A stretch of 64,000 bases of DNA. It comes from Gamsiella multidivaricata (Eukaryota > Mortierellomycota > Mortierellomycetes > Mortierellales > Mortierellaceae). Within the stretch, counting starts at the first letter, position 1; every line of letters starts with the position of its first letter. Shown one piece after another: positions 1 through 12,179 of this stretch. The position numbers were made by a program, and so were the translations under genes. The DNA is taken from NCBI RefSeq assembly GCF_025024155.1, contig NW_026251828.1:1-64000 (forward strand), read 5' to 3'. The notes under the pieces are model-generated. The model saw nothing but the letters and a program-made list of their open reading frames with translations. It had not been told where the DNA came from and did not search any database.

Positions 1-1332
1 CGACCTGCAACTGAACCGTGCCTGCCTCTTTCTGATATATCCCATGGTAAAGATGCAAGCAGGTTTTCGCCATGACTAGTATCGATAGCTCCGCTCCTTG
101 CTCCTCTTGCCTCTGGATACAGTACCCCAGTACAGGCAGCAAGATGAGAGCAATTGCGTGTGTTTATTTGAGCTGTTGTTTCGCTTCTTTTTTATGAGCC
201 AACACCCAAACCGGCCTGAAGCCGGCGCTCACGACTTTGTATCCGCTCGTTGGAAATGGAGATGATATGCATGCTGGACTGGACTGGGCTGCAGTAACCC
301 TAATTATCGATTGCGGCGTATTATTATTTCTCTTGCTCTCTTTCCCTCTCTTCCTTCTCTGGATTCCGTCTTCCCCCCATCCTCTCCACTGCTTCGTCCC
401 ATTGCTATCTGCCATCTACCCTTGAAGGGAGTAGTAATAGGAAAGGGCATTTGCATCTCATTCACTCGACTGATCCCACTTTCCATTCCACATCTGGACA
501 TATACAAAAACACACTGGCCCACAACCCTCTCCCCTCCCTTCCTCTCAGCCTCTTCTTCATCTAACACTCCTGGACGGCAGGCCCCTTCATCAGCTGCAT
601 CCCTTTTTTTTTCTTTTTTTTTTCTTCGATCTGCAGGTAAATAATTCATCAGCCATACCAACGCCTGTTTCTTTGGATGAGATGGGAAATCCTATCCTTT
701 TCGCAAGTAGGATCGACCATTGGGCTGGTAGTGTTCAGCAATATAATAAAGTGTGCGATGCCCTAGCACCCATGGATGGATGGCTCGAATTCTATTTATG
801 GAAGATTGCCCTGCACACACTCGAATTGATTCGACTGCTCAAGTCAACAGGGCACACATGATACAGCACAGCAATTGCCCCAGGACGCAAGAGACGAAGA
901 GAAAGCGAATGATAGAGAGAAAGAGAGAAAGAGAGAAGGAGAGAGAGGGAGAGGAGGAGGAAGGGAGGGGGAAAGGGATGAATGAACCCATAAGAAAGAG
1001 TAGGAAAGAAGACAGTGTAAGGGGAGGAGTGAGTGTCGCCTCCAGTTGCTGTGTGTGTGAGCGAGATGATGGAGAAGGCGATTCTGTACCTGATTGCGCT
1101 CAGCCCACTCAGTCTCAGCTGATGCCACAGCGTGTTCATAGACATGGACATGAACTTGGGCATGGGTAGACAGGGCGGAGCAAGATATAGGGCGCTTGGA
1201 ATGGTATGCCTCAAACGGTTCCTTCTCCGCTTTTCGCCCCCCCTTCCCATTCAAACGCTCTCTTCGTTACACGAACACAAACCACTCAATCGAACTGACT
1301 GACTGACTGACCTTTCCCTCGCCCTCCGCTGC
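1..1332. other. 5' intergenic region with a purine-rich tract
   Basis: I see no convincing gene here. The open frames are short, overlap on both strands and are dominated by low-complexity Ser/Leu or Arg/Glu runs. Positions of roughly 890 to 985 form an almost uninterrupted purine tract of GAGA/AAAG type. The stretch probably holds the promoter and 5' leader of the pseudokinase gene that follows, possibly including an unseen short first exon encoding its signal peptide. Confidence 0.5.
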
Positions 1333-3949
1333 ATGCTCACACTCCTTCCTCTTCCTCCCCCCCTCGCCTGCGCGCCCTTTTCCTTCCCTTATCTTCGCTC
1401 CCTCCCAACGTCCCCCCCTCCGCAACAGGAACCCGAGCCTGGCTCCCATCTCTTCTCCCCTCGACTTGGAACCCCCATGGCACAGCCTCAGACTATCCCA
1501 AAACTGGGATACCCCTGTCTCGCTGCCTCTGATGACACCATCTTCCTCGTCGGCCTCCAGTATCCCGCTGCTGCTTCAGGGAACTCCACCACGCCCACCA
1601 AAAACTCCACCTATGCTCTGCAGTCCTACACCCTTCCCATCGACAAAAACCTCTCCAGCGGCTCTCCTCTCGACTTTAGCCCCATCCCTGCGGCCAAATC
1701 CAACACCGTCAGACCTCTCGCCAACAGCAGGATGATCTGTGCCCTCGACAAGACCTCTGGCACATTTCTTTACATCTTCAACGAAAATGTCTACCTCGAG
1801 AACGCCCAGACACCTGCCCTCGCAGCTTCAGAGCCCATTGCAACCTGGGATGCTACCCGAGGTACGGCGCCGCAGGTCGCCTGGTCCAAGACTGATGGTC
1901 AGGGCCAGTTCCAATGGCTCGGACTCATTGGCGGCAACTGGACTATGTTCGACATTGATGCCGCTCACGGCGTCTCGGGTCCCACGCCTGCGTAAGGCCT
2001 CCTGTTCGCTTTCAATGCTTTTCTTTTGAGTAAAGGCCCATTAATGCCCTAACTGCGGTACATTTTCTTTTACTTGTCGATAGCCCTGTTCCCGCTGACA
2101 TCCCCACGACCAGCATTTTTTCGATTTACCGAGAACGGACCGGATCCTTCCTCGTCATCTACAACAAGTCCTCCAGCACAATGGCCTCAAGATTCACTCT
2201 CGGTGCTCCCAGTTCTACGCCCTTAGTACTTGCTGCTGCCGATATTGGCTACATTGGATTCTCAGCCGTCGCTCACGCCCATGATGCGACCTACAACTAT
2301 TTCTTTGGAAGCGATGCTGTAAGTAAACAGAAAAGTAGATAAATTCCGATCGTTTCTGTAGCGAGCCATGGAGTCCTCGCTCAACTAATTTGGCTCTCTT
2401 CTTGTCCGCCACCGATGGGAACGCGGTCTTATAGAAACAAAAAATCTCCTTTACGGCAACGGCGGCCCTAAATGCGTCCTTGATCGAAATGATGTCCACC
2501 AGGTCTTTTCCATCAGATTTTCGAGGTCCTGTCCCTCAGTTCTTTGATTATGGCGCTGCGACCATGTTCGATACTTCCAAGGCATTGGTCTACGGAGGGC
2601 AGGTCAATCCTGCCATCAACAGCTGGAGCTTTGGCTTGACTACAGTCATCACTAATGCAGGAATCCATTTCAACAACTACTCCATCTTTGCCACAGACAA
2701 ATCTACGAGTGCCGGTGCCTTCAACGTCTACACGCCTCCAGCACCCGCAGCCCAGGAGTCATCCAGTAAGGGCTTATCAACGCCGGCCATTATCGGAATC
2801 GCTGTCAGCGCTGTTGCTCTGGTCATGCTTGTGGCTCTGTTTGCCATCTTTCATCGTCGCAACAAAAAGATCGATGAGCGCGCTCGAGAGCAGGAAGGAT
2901 TGGGGATGGCAGTTCGCGATTTGCACGCCAAGGGCGGCAAAGGCATGAGCTCCTATCAACCTCGTTTCGCTTCAACCCACTCACTGCTGGATTCAGAGGC
3001 CAACACCTCCCCTCGCGGCCAAAACAGTGTCTCGACCGAACGCCCTGTAGAAAATTTGACCTTGCGCGTCCCCATTGTGCGCTACGACGGCCGCGATGTT
3101 GCTCAATCGGTGCCTCATGCTCCATTGGGCGCGGTTGTCCTCTCACAATACCGTCTTGGCCAGACGGCCGTCAATTCCAAGATGATCGTCATTCAGTTAG
3201 GCGAGAACGTGGACACGGCCGAGAGTGTGACCCTCAAGTGGGTTCGGGACGAGATTGTCTGGCAGCGAGAGGCCGCTATGTTGAACCACATCGTCAACCC
3301 CGCCAAAATCATCTCGCTTCACCAGACTATGATCATTCCCGCTGCTCTAGAGTGGCGCCATATCCTCGTTCTGGATGCACATGAATCAACCCTGGACTTT
3401 ATGCTTTCGACTCACCAGCACCGCCTTTTGCACCGACCCGATCAGCTGGCAGTCGCCAAAGCACTGTTGAGCGGACTGGTCTGGTGCCACGAGAAGGATG
3501 TCGTTCATCTTTCCATCTGTACAGGGTCGCTAGTGCTGAACGAGGAAGGCCATTGGGTCATCTGGTCTTTTGGCGGAGCTAGGTTCCTGAATGAGGCTGT
3601 TGGACCCCGTCAGGGTTCGTTAATCGGCCAGGAGAACGGCACCGTGGAGAGAAACCTGGCTCCTGAGCTATTGAACGCTCGACGGGAACTAAGACTGGAC
3701 ACAACATTGGCTACAACCGCGATGGATGCCTGGGCAGCGGGCTGTGTCCTGTTCGAGGTGCTCACTGGACAGCCTTTGTTTAGGACCGAGGAGGCGGCAG
3801 ACCAAGCGGCAACTGGGCGATTCAGTGCATGGAAGGATCGTCTCGTCGATATTCAGGACCCCAACGAGAGAAAGGTCGTCGAGGGGCTCCTTGTCCTCGA
3901 TCCTAACTTTCGCCTGAGTCTTAATCAAGCTGAATCTTTGTTTGTGTGA
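1333..3949 (+). CDS. single-pass membrane protein with cytoplasmic pseudokinase domain
   Basis: Three exons fit: 1333-1991, 2084-2318 and 2435-3949, all GT-AG and in frame, giving about 802 residues (about 754 if the ATG at 1477 is used). The N-terminal half is Ser/Thr/Asn-rich and looks extracellular, with no family I can name. A hydrophobic helix (about residues 413-435, starting TPAIIGIAVSAVAL) is followed by basic HRRNKK, the usual stop-transfer pattern. The C-terminal 270 residues have a protein-kinase layout: VTLKW supplies the beta-3 Lys, and APELL and DAWAAG match the APE motif and helix F. However the HRD motif reads HLS and the DFG Asp is Ser (WSFGGA), so catalysis is unlikely. A role as a surface receptor or scaffold is inference. 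The start is uncertain: the first residues are a poor signal peptide, so an upstream exon is possible. Confidence 0.75.
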
Positions 3950-4063
3950 GAGACGGCAGACAACGCCAACATCAACGCCATCAAGACACCGCCAAACACC
4001 ACCTACAAAGAAATAAAATACCCGCATTACCTTCATTCCCGACTACCGACTGTGTCATTATTG

Positions 4064-4064
<1 letters not shown>

Positions 4065-4096
<32 letters not shown>
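4065..4096. repeat. poly(T) tract of 32 bases
   Basis: There is an uninterrupted run of 32 T between the stop codon of the pseudokinase gene (3949) and the stop codon of the convergent F-box gene (4233). It lies in the likely 3' untranslated region of the former. It may be a slippage-grown homopolymer or the A-tail footprint of an old retroposed copy; nothing else supports the latter. Confidence 0.9.
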
Positions 4097-4097
<1 letters not shown>

Positions 4098-4232
4098 TTC
4101 TTTCTTAATATATATAAGGCCATCCCGTGAGATCGATGTAGGCAGCATCGTAGTAACCATGCTGTGTTTATTCATAAACGACAAATGCTTCAAACGCTTC
4201 TCATAAAAATGACAGCTATGGTTTCCATGCAC

Positions 4233-7196
4233 CTACGCAGTCCACATGTAATCCACCTCGCCCAGCTTGAAGACGCACTTGCCCTGATTGATGTTGTTGC
4301 TTTTGTCCATTCCCAGGAAGTCAGGCTTGCGGACAAAACCATGCCTTAGCAGAAGAACATTCTTTGCTGTATTCAGTGCGAACGACACCGTGCGGAAACG
4401 AGTAAGTTCAGGAAGAAATCCGTTCAAGGCTACAAGAGTGCGCCACTCGAGTTCTAAAGGATGGTCCACAGTTTGTGACCCAGGAGGTGAGTAGGGCCAC
4501 AATGACGGACGAGTAGTGCATGTGCACCCCTCGATATTGACGCTTAACGTTCTAACCCCTGGACAAAACTCGCGCAGGACCGAGAGGAGGCGGTAATCGG
4601 CTGACGGACTGTGTCTCTCCATTCTGGCGATCTGCTCTTCGAGGTCACGATTCAAAGGCGGCCTCTCAGGCAGAGTATCCAGATCTGGCTCCCCCACAGG
4701 GTCAGATGGGCTTATTGGCTGCGTCTCGGACTCCATGAAAAGATGTAGGATAGAGTCCTCAAAATCGTAAGGGCATTCCATGTTGATTATAGTGAACTTG
4801 CAGATCAACAGTCCCTGCGGCAGCGAAAATGACTTATTGTCCAACTCTGCTGCGACGTCGCAGATATTGACATATGCCTTGAGAATGCTACTGTATTCTA
4901 GGCCATTGACCTCCAGGACCTTCAAGGACGGCAAAAACTGCAGCCAGTCGAACCGAAAAGACTTTGCTCCGGTTCCTGAAAGTTGCAAGGTCCCGAGCTC
5001 GGCCAGGAACATCTGGGGCATCCAAAGTAGGGGCGGATGCCCCGAGCCATCATCGTGAAGGGCAAGGGACTCCAGTCGAGACAGTCGGGCCAGAGAACCG
5101 AGATCAAACATCTGGCGGATCGTGTGGCCATCCAAAAGCAGCTCCCTCAGACTCAATGGTGCTCTCCACACGTGAGTAGACCGGCGCGTTTCCCCATCAG
5201 ATACCAGTATTAGACGTTGGAGGCGCGGACAGCCATCGAAAGGATCCTCTCCCAGAAAGTGAGTATGACCAGAAAGATGCAAGTACAGGTCCACAAGTTG
5301 AGGCATTGTAAAGGACGCACTGCCTAGGTAAAAGTCTGTCCTGTGCGGTTCAGGAGTAGAGTGCAAGTTTGTTCGACGCTGGGGGGGCACTAGTCCAAGT
5401 TTGAGCTCTCGCAAGCTATTGCTGAATTCCAACTTGATTAAGCTGAGGATGAGGTGTAGTTCATGGGTGTTCAAGGCATACAACTTCGCAACAGTCAACG
5501 CAGGTGGCGTTGACAAAGCTGGGCTAAGGGTCCATACGTCCTCTATCGCCAGTGGATCGCCTAGCGCTCTTTGAGTTGACCTTTGGCGGCTCTGAAGCTC
5601 GAACCACCAGTCATTGTCGCTCAGGACTACTTGAGTCGTGTGAGAACCAAAGTCGACCTCGCCTGCATTCCGGACAACCATCTCGATCTCTCTCAGCCGC
5701 GGGCAACGTCTCAGGAAGCCTTGGAAGGAGAAGGATTCCTGCTGATTGCCGAGTGATACAAATCGGACTAGTTCCTGTAAATTCTCGTTACCAAGCTCGA
5801 TACTCAAAAATGCCCAGTTTGTGCAGGCGCTAACATCCAAAGAGAGTGGTTTTTGGACAATTTGAAGGAGTGTTGCTGCCTCGTCCTTGTAGTCGCCCAT
5901 GAAATAAAAGTCTGGTGGAAGTTGCAAGTGTCGAATCCCTTTTACTCGTTCTCGATCCAAGGTGTCCATGCCTTTTCCCTCGAGCTCAAGGAGACCATGG
6001 AGAAGACGCGCATAGTTGAAATTGGTGTAATAATCATGCGAGCGTCTAAGCTCCTCCGGGACCTCTCGATAGGACGTTCTCTCTGTGTCTTTCTTATAGT
6101 ACGATGTAGGAGGGGTCTGGTCGAAGCAAAGTGTCGTCCAGCTTGGCAGCAAGTTGGCAATGTCGCAAGGCAGGTTCGTATCTGGATGTAGCACAAGGGT
6201 TTTGGCGTTCGGATTCTCAACAAACCAATCGAGGATCGTGTGGAATGAGAATCGAAAGGGCGAAGCGAGATCGCTCTCACACGCTGCAATGCATCCAACA
6301 TGGACGGTTTCCCAAAAATCGAGATAACGGCCCCAAGGCGCCCAGTCAAGGACCTCTAGAAAAGACATGTAATTCACGGTGGTGCGAATTTCGACTCCAT
6401 CCTTGTCCACCACGCGGCAGGATCCCGCCAAGCCGCTGACCTCTTCGGAGACCAGAACGGTCTTCTCCCCGGGTTCACTGGGACAGAAAATGGAGCGCAA
6501 TAACAGGCGGACGAGCAATCGCTCTTGAACGGGGTGCAACCATGGCTTTGGGGCGTGTCCGTCAGGTCCGCGTCTGCCTGTAGCATCGCTGTGGAAAGGA
6601 TCGCGGTAGAGGTGCTTGACCGCAAAACAGAACCAAGGCTTGCTGACGGTCAAAGATGAATGAAGGGAGCTTTGATCGAGATATGAAAAGATAGAGTGGG
6701 CGACTATAGGCGGGATGTTACCAGGAAAAGTTGCATGACTAGGGTTAGACCGCTTGTCTTTGGTGATCGTTTTTGTTTGAGAAGAGGTGGGGGAAACACT
6801 GGGCTCGGAGCCAGGTGGGTCGTCCTGGGAGCTGGCGATGCTGAGCACGTCGTCTATGCTGTTCTCGTAGGAAGTATCCGAAAGGTGCTCGCACTCATCC
6901 TCAAAAATTGTCGCCGAGAACAGATTATTGGCGTGATGAATGTCTGACTCGAACGGATAGTCAACGCTAAAGACACCGTTGTCGTAATCCTCCTCGTGTT
7001 TGCCACCTCCGTAGTGGCCATTGCTGTCGCTGCTCTCGCCCCTGCTGTCTGCACACGATTTTTGGTCGTCGTCATCATCGTCGGCTAGACAAAGTTGGTC
7101 GTCCTCCTCATCGCTAACAAGAAGAAAGGAGGAGCTAGAGCAAGACGACGGTGTGCGTCTTAGTAGCCAGGACCGTGCGGCTGTGCTAGCGTCCAT
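4233..7196 (-). CDS. F-box protein with LRR-like C-terminal region
   Basis: This is a single-exon gene of 987 residues from the ATG at 7196. The frame stays open upstream to 7394, but that part is His/Ser/Leu low complexity and reads like leader. Residues 30-60 are acidic (runs of Asp), 100-155 are Ser/Thr-rich, and residues about 160-198 form an F-box (IPPIVAHSIFSYLDQ, then VSKPWFCFAVKHLYRDPF). The rest carries repeated Leu-spaced segments such as LRELKLGL, LVDLYLHL and LESLALHD, as expected for degenerate leucine-rich repeats. Such proteins recruit substrates to SCF (Skp1-cullin-F-box) ubiquitin ligases; the target is unknown. Mortierella-type genomes carry many such genes, and a decayed relative lies at 44.4-46.3 kb. 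Confidence 0.8.
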   Translation of the reverse strand: MDASTAARSWLLRRTPSSCSSSSFLLVSDEEDDQLCLADDDDDDQKSCADSRGESSDSNGHYGGGKHEEDYDNGVFSVDYPFESDIHHANNLFSATIFEDECEHLSDTSYENSIDDVLSIASSQDDPPGSEPSVSPTSSQTKTITKDKRSNPSHATFPGNIPPIVAHSIFSYLDQSSLHSSLTVSKPWFCFAVKHLYRDPFHSDATGRRGPDGHAPKPWLHPVQERLLVRLLLRSIFCPSEPGEKTVLVSEEVSGLAGSCRVVDKDGVEIRTTVNYMSFLEVLDWAPWGRYLDFWETVHVGCIAACESDLASPFRFSFHTILDWFVENPNAKTLVLHPDTNLPCDIANLLPSWTTLCFDQTPPTSYYKKDTERTSYREVPEELRRSHDYYTNFNYARLLHGLLELEGKGMDTLDRERVKGIRHLQLPPDFYFMGDYKDEAATLLQIVQKPLSLDVSACTNWAFLSIELGNENLQELVRFVSLGNQQESFSFQGFLRRCPRLREIEMVVRNAGEVDFGSHTTQVVLSDNDWWFELQSRQRSTQRALGDPLAIEDVWTLSPALSTPPALTVAKLYALNTHELHLILSLIKLEFSNSLRELKLGLVPPQRRTNLHSTPEPHRTDFYLGSASFTMPQLVDLYLHLSGHTHFLGEDPFDGCPRLQRLILVSDGETRRSTHVWRAPLSLRELLLDGHTIRQMFDLGSLARLSRLESLALHDDGSGHPPLLWMPQMFLAELGTLQLSGTGAKSFRFDWLQFLPSLKVLEVNGLEYSSILKAYVNICDVAAELDNKSFSLPQGLLICKFTIINMECPYDFEDSILHLFMESETQPISPSDPVGEPDLDTLPERPPLNRDLEEQIARMERHSPSADYRLLSVLREFCPGVRTLSVNIEGCTCTTRPSLWPYSPPGSQTVDHPLELEWRTLVALNGFLPELTRFRTVSFALNTAKNVLLLRHGFVRKPDFLGMDKSNNINQGKCVFKLGEVDYMWTA

Positions 7197-7888
7197 GGAA
7201 AGCGTGTGTGAGTAATAAAAGTATGGATAATGTGTGAAAAGAATGAGAAGGTATGAAGTATAGGAAAGAGGGGAAAAGAGAGAGAGTGTGTGTATGTGCG
7301 TGGGTGTGAGAGTGTGAAAGAGAGATAAGGAGCGGTACGACTGCGAGGGCGAGGGAGCCCTCGCCACCCATAACGGAAGTCTGCGACGTGTCATTTTCCC
7401 TCACTGCAGACAGCCGATGGCGAGAGGGGCACAAGCGCCTTCCTTCTTCCCAAGTAGCATTATCATTGATACTGTGGTAGGGCATTGTTGCGCTATCCCA
7501 ATACGTGCCCTCGCCAAAAGGAAGAGTCTAGGCGAGAGAAAGCAGGCACCCGCCCCCTATTCCTTATTCGGCGAAACACACTTGTACTTCCCAGTGTGCA
7601 AGAGACGAACCCCTGCCTGCAACCTGTCTGATAGATTCGGGCAGATTGCCGCAGCAAAATCGGACCACACCCCAGGATGCTGCTAGTAACGTTTGCTTCA
7701 GCGCGCTGGGTGCAGTTTGCTACCGTGCTGTAGTTAATTATCTTTGGCATACACGGTAGTAATTGGTGCTGAATGGTAAGTAATGGCTCCAAATAGATCT
7801 TTATTCATTATTGGTGTATTATTATATATATATATATAAACGACTATATATAATAGATAGAGCTGGCGCTGCCTTTTTCAGATCATGT
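7197..7888. other. intergenic region between F-box gene and protease gene
   Basis: This holds the 5' leader and promoter of the F-box gene (GA-rich and TG-rich on the plus strand, 7260-7330) and the 3' flank of the protease gene. A short (TA)n tract lies near 7823-7838. No coding region is supported. Confidence 0.5.
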
Positions 7889-10800
7889 CTAGGATAATGT
7901 GAATGGTTCTGTAAGGTGCGACTCGAAGTCGATATCATTATCCTGGTTCCCAAAGTGCTTTAAGAGCGAGATTCTCAACCTGAACTTCTGCCCCACAGGG
8001 GCATCTGCTGGCTTAGCCCTCACGCCGTCGTCCAACAGCACCTGCCCATCCCATCCCATGACCTGGAATGCGTTGCCTTCGATCTGGTCACTCCTAGACA
8101 CGTATCGTGCAATTCCGTTCTTGAGAACACCATAGCTCTTGACCTGGTAGGGATCGTCACCCTTATCCGAGACCAGATCAAGGACCAAGACCTCACTGGC
8201 TGTGATCATGCGAAAAACAATCTTCATCAGACCAGGCGATCTGCGCGGGCGACTTTCAGAGGCAGACGGGGTGGCTGTAGAAGCGTCTGGTGCGTTAAAG
8301 CGGATACTTCGGGTCTTCTTGCTGATAGCCCCGCCTGAGCCGGCCTTCAGTGTATCATTGCGGGAACTACTCTGCCTACTTGCAGAGCCCAAGCCTCGGC
8401 TACGGCTGGCATAAAGGGGACGTCCACGAGCATCAAAGATGCGGAGACCAAAGACCGGATCAAGGACATTGACGTTCTTGTAGTTGCCGTGCATTCCCAT
8501 GTAAGGTACATGCATCACTGGCGACTCTGAGCTGATAGTCCTAGGTGTGAAGCGGATGTATCCCGAGTATATCACATACTGCGAGGGATTTGTATCGGGT
8601 CCTGTGAACATCATCTCGACGGTCATCGAGGAACCAGGCGCGACAATTACGGTACTATGAGGAACCTTGACCGAAGCCTTGGCAGTGATGATCTGCGGAT
8701 TCTTTTCAACCATCATGTTCTTGTCAAAGGGCAAGAGACCTGCGGCAGAAACGACATCAAGCTCGTACTGTAGTGGCGTCTGACCGTTGTTGGTAATAGT
8801 GATCTTCTGCTTCGAATTCATGTTAACTGTGTCATTGAGAGAGATGCTAGAGGGCGTGATGATAACCCGGGTCTTGAGGACACTCATCATACTGAGGAGG
8901 CCAGCTCCCTGTTGTGTAACCGAAGCAAACCCTTTATACCCCGTTTGCTGCAAACGCGGTTGAGCACTGTTCTGGAACGCAACCTTGATGCCTTTTGCTG
9001 AGCGGTCTGCATTGGGAAGCCCTTCCAGATAGAGCGCAACGCATCCAACGACATAGGGTGTAGCCATCGATGTCCCAGAGAGAGTGGCGTATGAACCAAA
9101 CTAATATCGATGTTGCATTGACAGTGAGTCATTCTAGTTGTGCTCTGCTCTTTCATACACTTGTCTAAATATTCATGAGAAATTCAGCATAGATATAATG
9201 CTCCAGGGAACCGCGCATACCTTGATAGGGAAAGTTGACCAGATCTGGCCGCCTGGTGCAGCAATATCCGGCTTCGAGTTCAGCTCTGAGTCCGGTCCCA
9301 TGGACGAAAAGATTGATAAGAAGCCACCATTCGGGTTAACGACCTCCTTGGGCCCGACACCCGCAACGAGCTTGATGCCCTCGACCTCCTTCTTCTCTTC
9401 AGCAATTGTCCTGAGCAGGTATTCGCCATCGTCCAGGGTAATGGTCCTGGATTTGATTATGGCTCCTGATGTGTCTCCAGCAAAACCATTGGAAGGAACG
9501 TTGTCCATAATAATCACACCGGTCGCGTTGGCCAGAGCTGCATTTGCAACCTTGACCTTGAAAGTGCAACCGCCGCGGCGAATGAGAGCGATCTTTCCCT
9601 TCAGGTCAGTATCGATAGCGTGGCATGCATCCTCCTTGACTTGACCCGACGTTCCTGGGGCGACTTGTACAAGCGCAGTATTGGTCAGATTCATATCAAA
9701 GTCTCCCATATACAATATTGATCGCGGTTGCTCTGACTTTTTGTTCGCGTCGTCCTTATCACCATCAGCGTCCTTCACATCAACGGACTTGCCCTTGAGC
9801 GCGGACTGGTCCACCATAAAATACATGTTGCTTCTGGACTCATTCTCGATCGAGGCTACTGTGATAACAGACTCTGCAACGCCAGGTGAGGATGACTCGA
9901 AAAGACCCATCTGACCCTCATTACCCATGGCAGCGACAATAATAGTTCCTTTTATGGCCAGTGCATCTGCAAGACGCGCCTCCCGATCCTGGCGCCATCC
10001 ACCTGGACCTCCAAGAGACAGGTTGATGACCTGCATTCCATCCGCTGCAGCACGCAGAAGCGCCTTCATGATCAAATCATTGCTTGTACCACCTTTGCAT
10101 CCGAAAACTCTGTATGCGCCGAGAATTGCTGCAGTAAAGAACATCAAGATGGGTAAGAGTGAATAAACGACGGGTGCTTTCAGATTTTTTCATAGTTCAA
10201 TAAAATATATCCTGCGTATTACCTTGAGGAGCAACTCCAAGGAAAGCGGTATCATTGGCTGCTATAATCCCAGCAACATGTGTACCGTGCCCATCGCAGT
10301 CAGTCATAGGATCGTCGTCAGGACTATTTCCATCATCTCCGACAAAATCCGTTCCGTATGCAATCTTGCATCCAGGTCCAAAGCATCCTCCTAGAGCCGG
10401 GTGCTAGTTTTGCAAAAGTTAAAACAAGAAGGTGGTGCCATGGCTTTTGTCATTTTGATCAAAGATCAAGAACCTTGCCACGAACAAAGAACAGTTCCTT
10501 ACATGGTAGTCAACACCAGAATCAATAATCCCGATCTTGATACCATTCCCAAACAGCTTGAGCGATTCGTGCACTTCCTTCACTCCTGTAAGATCATGCC
10601 TGTAACAAATAACAGGAAAGGAGGTGTGTAAATGCGAGTGGGGTATCTTCGGTAAGAATAGGTTGCAGTCTGCATCAGCGATGTATAGGTAATTCTTACA
10701 CGGCGTATTTTTTCATTCTTGAGGCACTTTGTTTATGGACATGAAGAGGCTCCTTGATATAGTCGGGTCTATCGTGTATGACCTGAGAAGCAGAAAAAGA

Positions 10801-11307
10801 GGAAAAAAAATAATTTAAAGTTAGCGAAAGGCATGCCAGCATGGTACCCATAGGGCAGACAATGCATGATATGTGTGACATTTTTACCACGGGCTCGATC
10901 ATCTTGATCCCTGAGATCTGGTCAAGAATCTCCCCCAAAACACTCTCGTCCCGTACAGTAATTGACACGGCGTTAAGGGCATCCCAGAACTCGTGTCGCA
11001 TAGTGATTCCAGGGTGCTCTTTGACGAGTTCTGTAAAGCGCGTGCGCTGGTCGAATTGGTTGTGGAAATCGATCCAGAACGCGTTCTCAATCGCATTCTC
11101 AACCAGATCGGAAGAGCGGATAATGGGGTCTTGAAACTGAGGGCGGTGGTGTTTGTGGCCGCCAACAGTGACACCTCCGTTAGAAATGACCTTCACGTTT
11201 TTTAGGACCTGGGAAACACGTTGCGATTCAACAAACTGGGCGAACAAGGGTGAGAGTGAGAGAAGGGACGCTGCTGTGAAAGATAGGATGAGCTTTGGGG
11301 CCTTCAT
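7889..11307 (-). CDS. secreted subtilisin-like serine protease (S8) with PA domain
   Basis: Six exons fit on the minus strand: 11307-10888, 10782-10700, 10599-10503, 10403-10223, 10128-9221 and 9100-7889, giving 966 residues. Residues 1-24 form a signal peptide ([20 protein letters not shown]). An I9-type propeptide follows (to about residue 165). The catalytic triad is complete: Asp194 in IIDSGVDYH, His239 in DGHGTHVAG and Ser574 in [10 protein letters not shown]. The stretch between His and Ser includes [10 protein letters not shown] and a protease-associated (PA) insert around [20 protein letters not shown]. The C-terminal 300 residues resemble the Fn3-like domain of large subtilases (minor extracellular protease Vpr/cucumisin layout). 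It is likely an extracellular or wall-associated endopeptidase. Every catalytic motif lies on its own exon and the frame is continuous, so the gene appears intact. Confidence 0.93.
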
Positions 11308-12179
11308 CTGCTTGGAAGGAAAGTTGTCGCGTTGATGGCGACAATAATGATTGCTGGTAGAGTGTACCTTGTGTGAAGACTTGAGATGGGAGAAGAGACT
11401 GGTTGTATACAAGAGAGGAGAAGGAAAATGTGGGCCATAGAGTTAAATACTTGTAGCACCTGGTAACGGAGTGTGGCCCCTCCCCTCTCTTGACAGAAAT
11501 GTGTATGTATAGTATATGATGTGTGCTGTGTAATGTGTAAACGTGTGTATGGTGTGGCATCCGATGAATTTCCAACCGCTTCGTAGCTGGTATGAGAACG
11601 AACGTCTCAAGCCGGGCAAGAGATCTCTATGCTGCTCTTGTTGCTCTTGTTTCATATTTCAAGTACTGTTCCTTATCGCTCTTAATCCAACGGCCACATA
11701 GTTTGCTGGAAACGCGTTCGTTGCAGGCTGTGCTGTGATTATCCCCCCCTCTCTTTTTTTTATCCATAGACGGAATGGCAGGCGATATATTCAATATGTG
11801 CCATTCAAAACTCTATATCTACTGGACGTTCTAATCAATACAATGTTGTTTTTGAACGAATAGCATGAGATCTATGCAAAACACAATAACGAGCACAGTT
11901 CGCCCTATCCTCGAAAGGAATAGATTTCTCAAGGGTGAGACCAGGAAGGTGCGCTGATCGGAAGAGAGGAGCAATCTTGGAGGGCTTCAAAAAGCTGTAG
12001 CGACTACCCAAGAAATCATTGTCTGAGCCGTCGATAGCCTGCGGTCAGGGTTCGGACTCAGTTCGCGATTTGAGAAGGCCGATCTTCAAAAAAAGGCTGG
12101 GAAATATTTCGGATAACATCGCGGATTGCAAGAAAATGGTAGCCTACGAGTTCGAGCACTAGTGGCAGCAAGCGATCGA
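11308..12179. other. intergenic region, protease promoter side
   Basis: The right flank of the protease gene has TG/GT-rich and CT-rich stretches (11470-11560). I see no coherent coding sequence. Positions from about 11760 to 12180 are plain AT-moderate sequence. Confidence 0.4.

Noticed and set aside
792..1254. Two long minus-strand frames over the purine tract
   Set aside because: They are Ser/Leu low-complexity translations of a GA-rich stretch with no conserved feature.
7197..7394. N-terminal extension of the F-box protein
   Set aside because: Open in frame but composed of His/Thr/Ser/Leu low complexity from TG/GA repeats; the ATG at 7196 precedes normal sequence.
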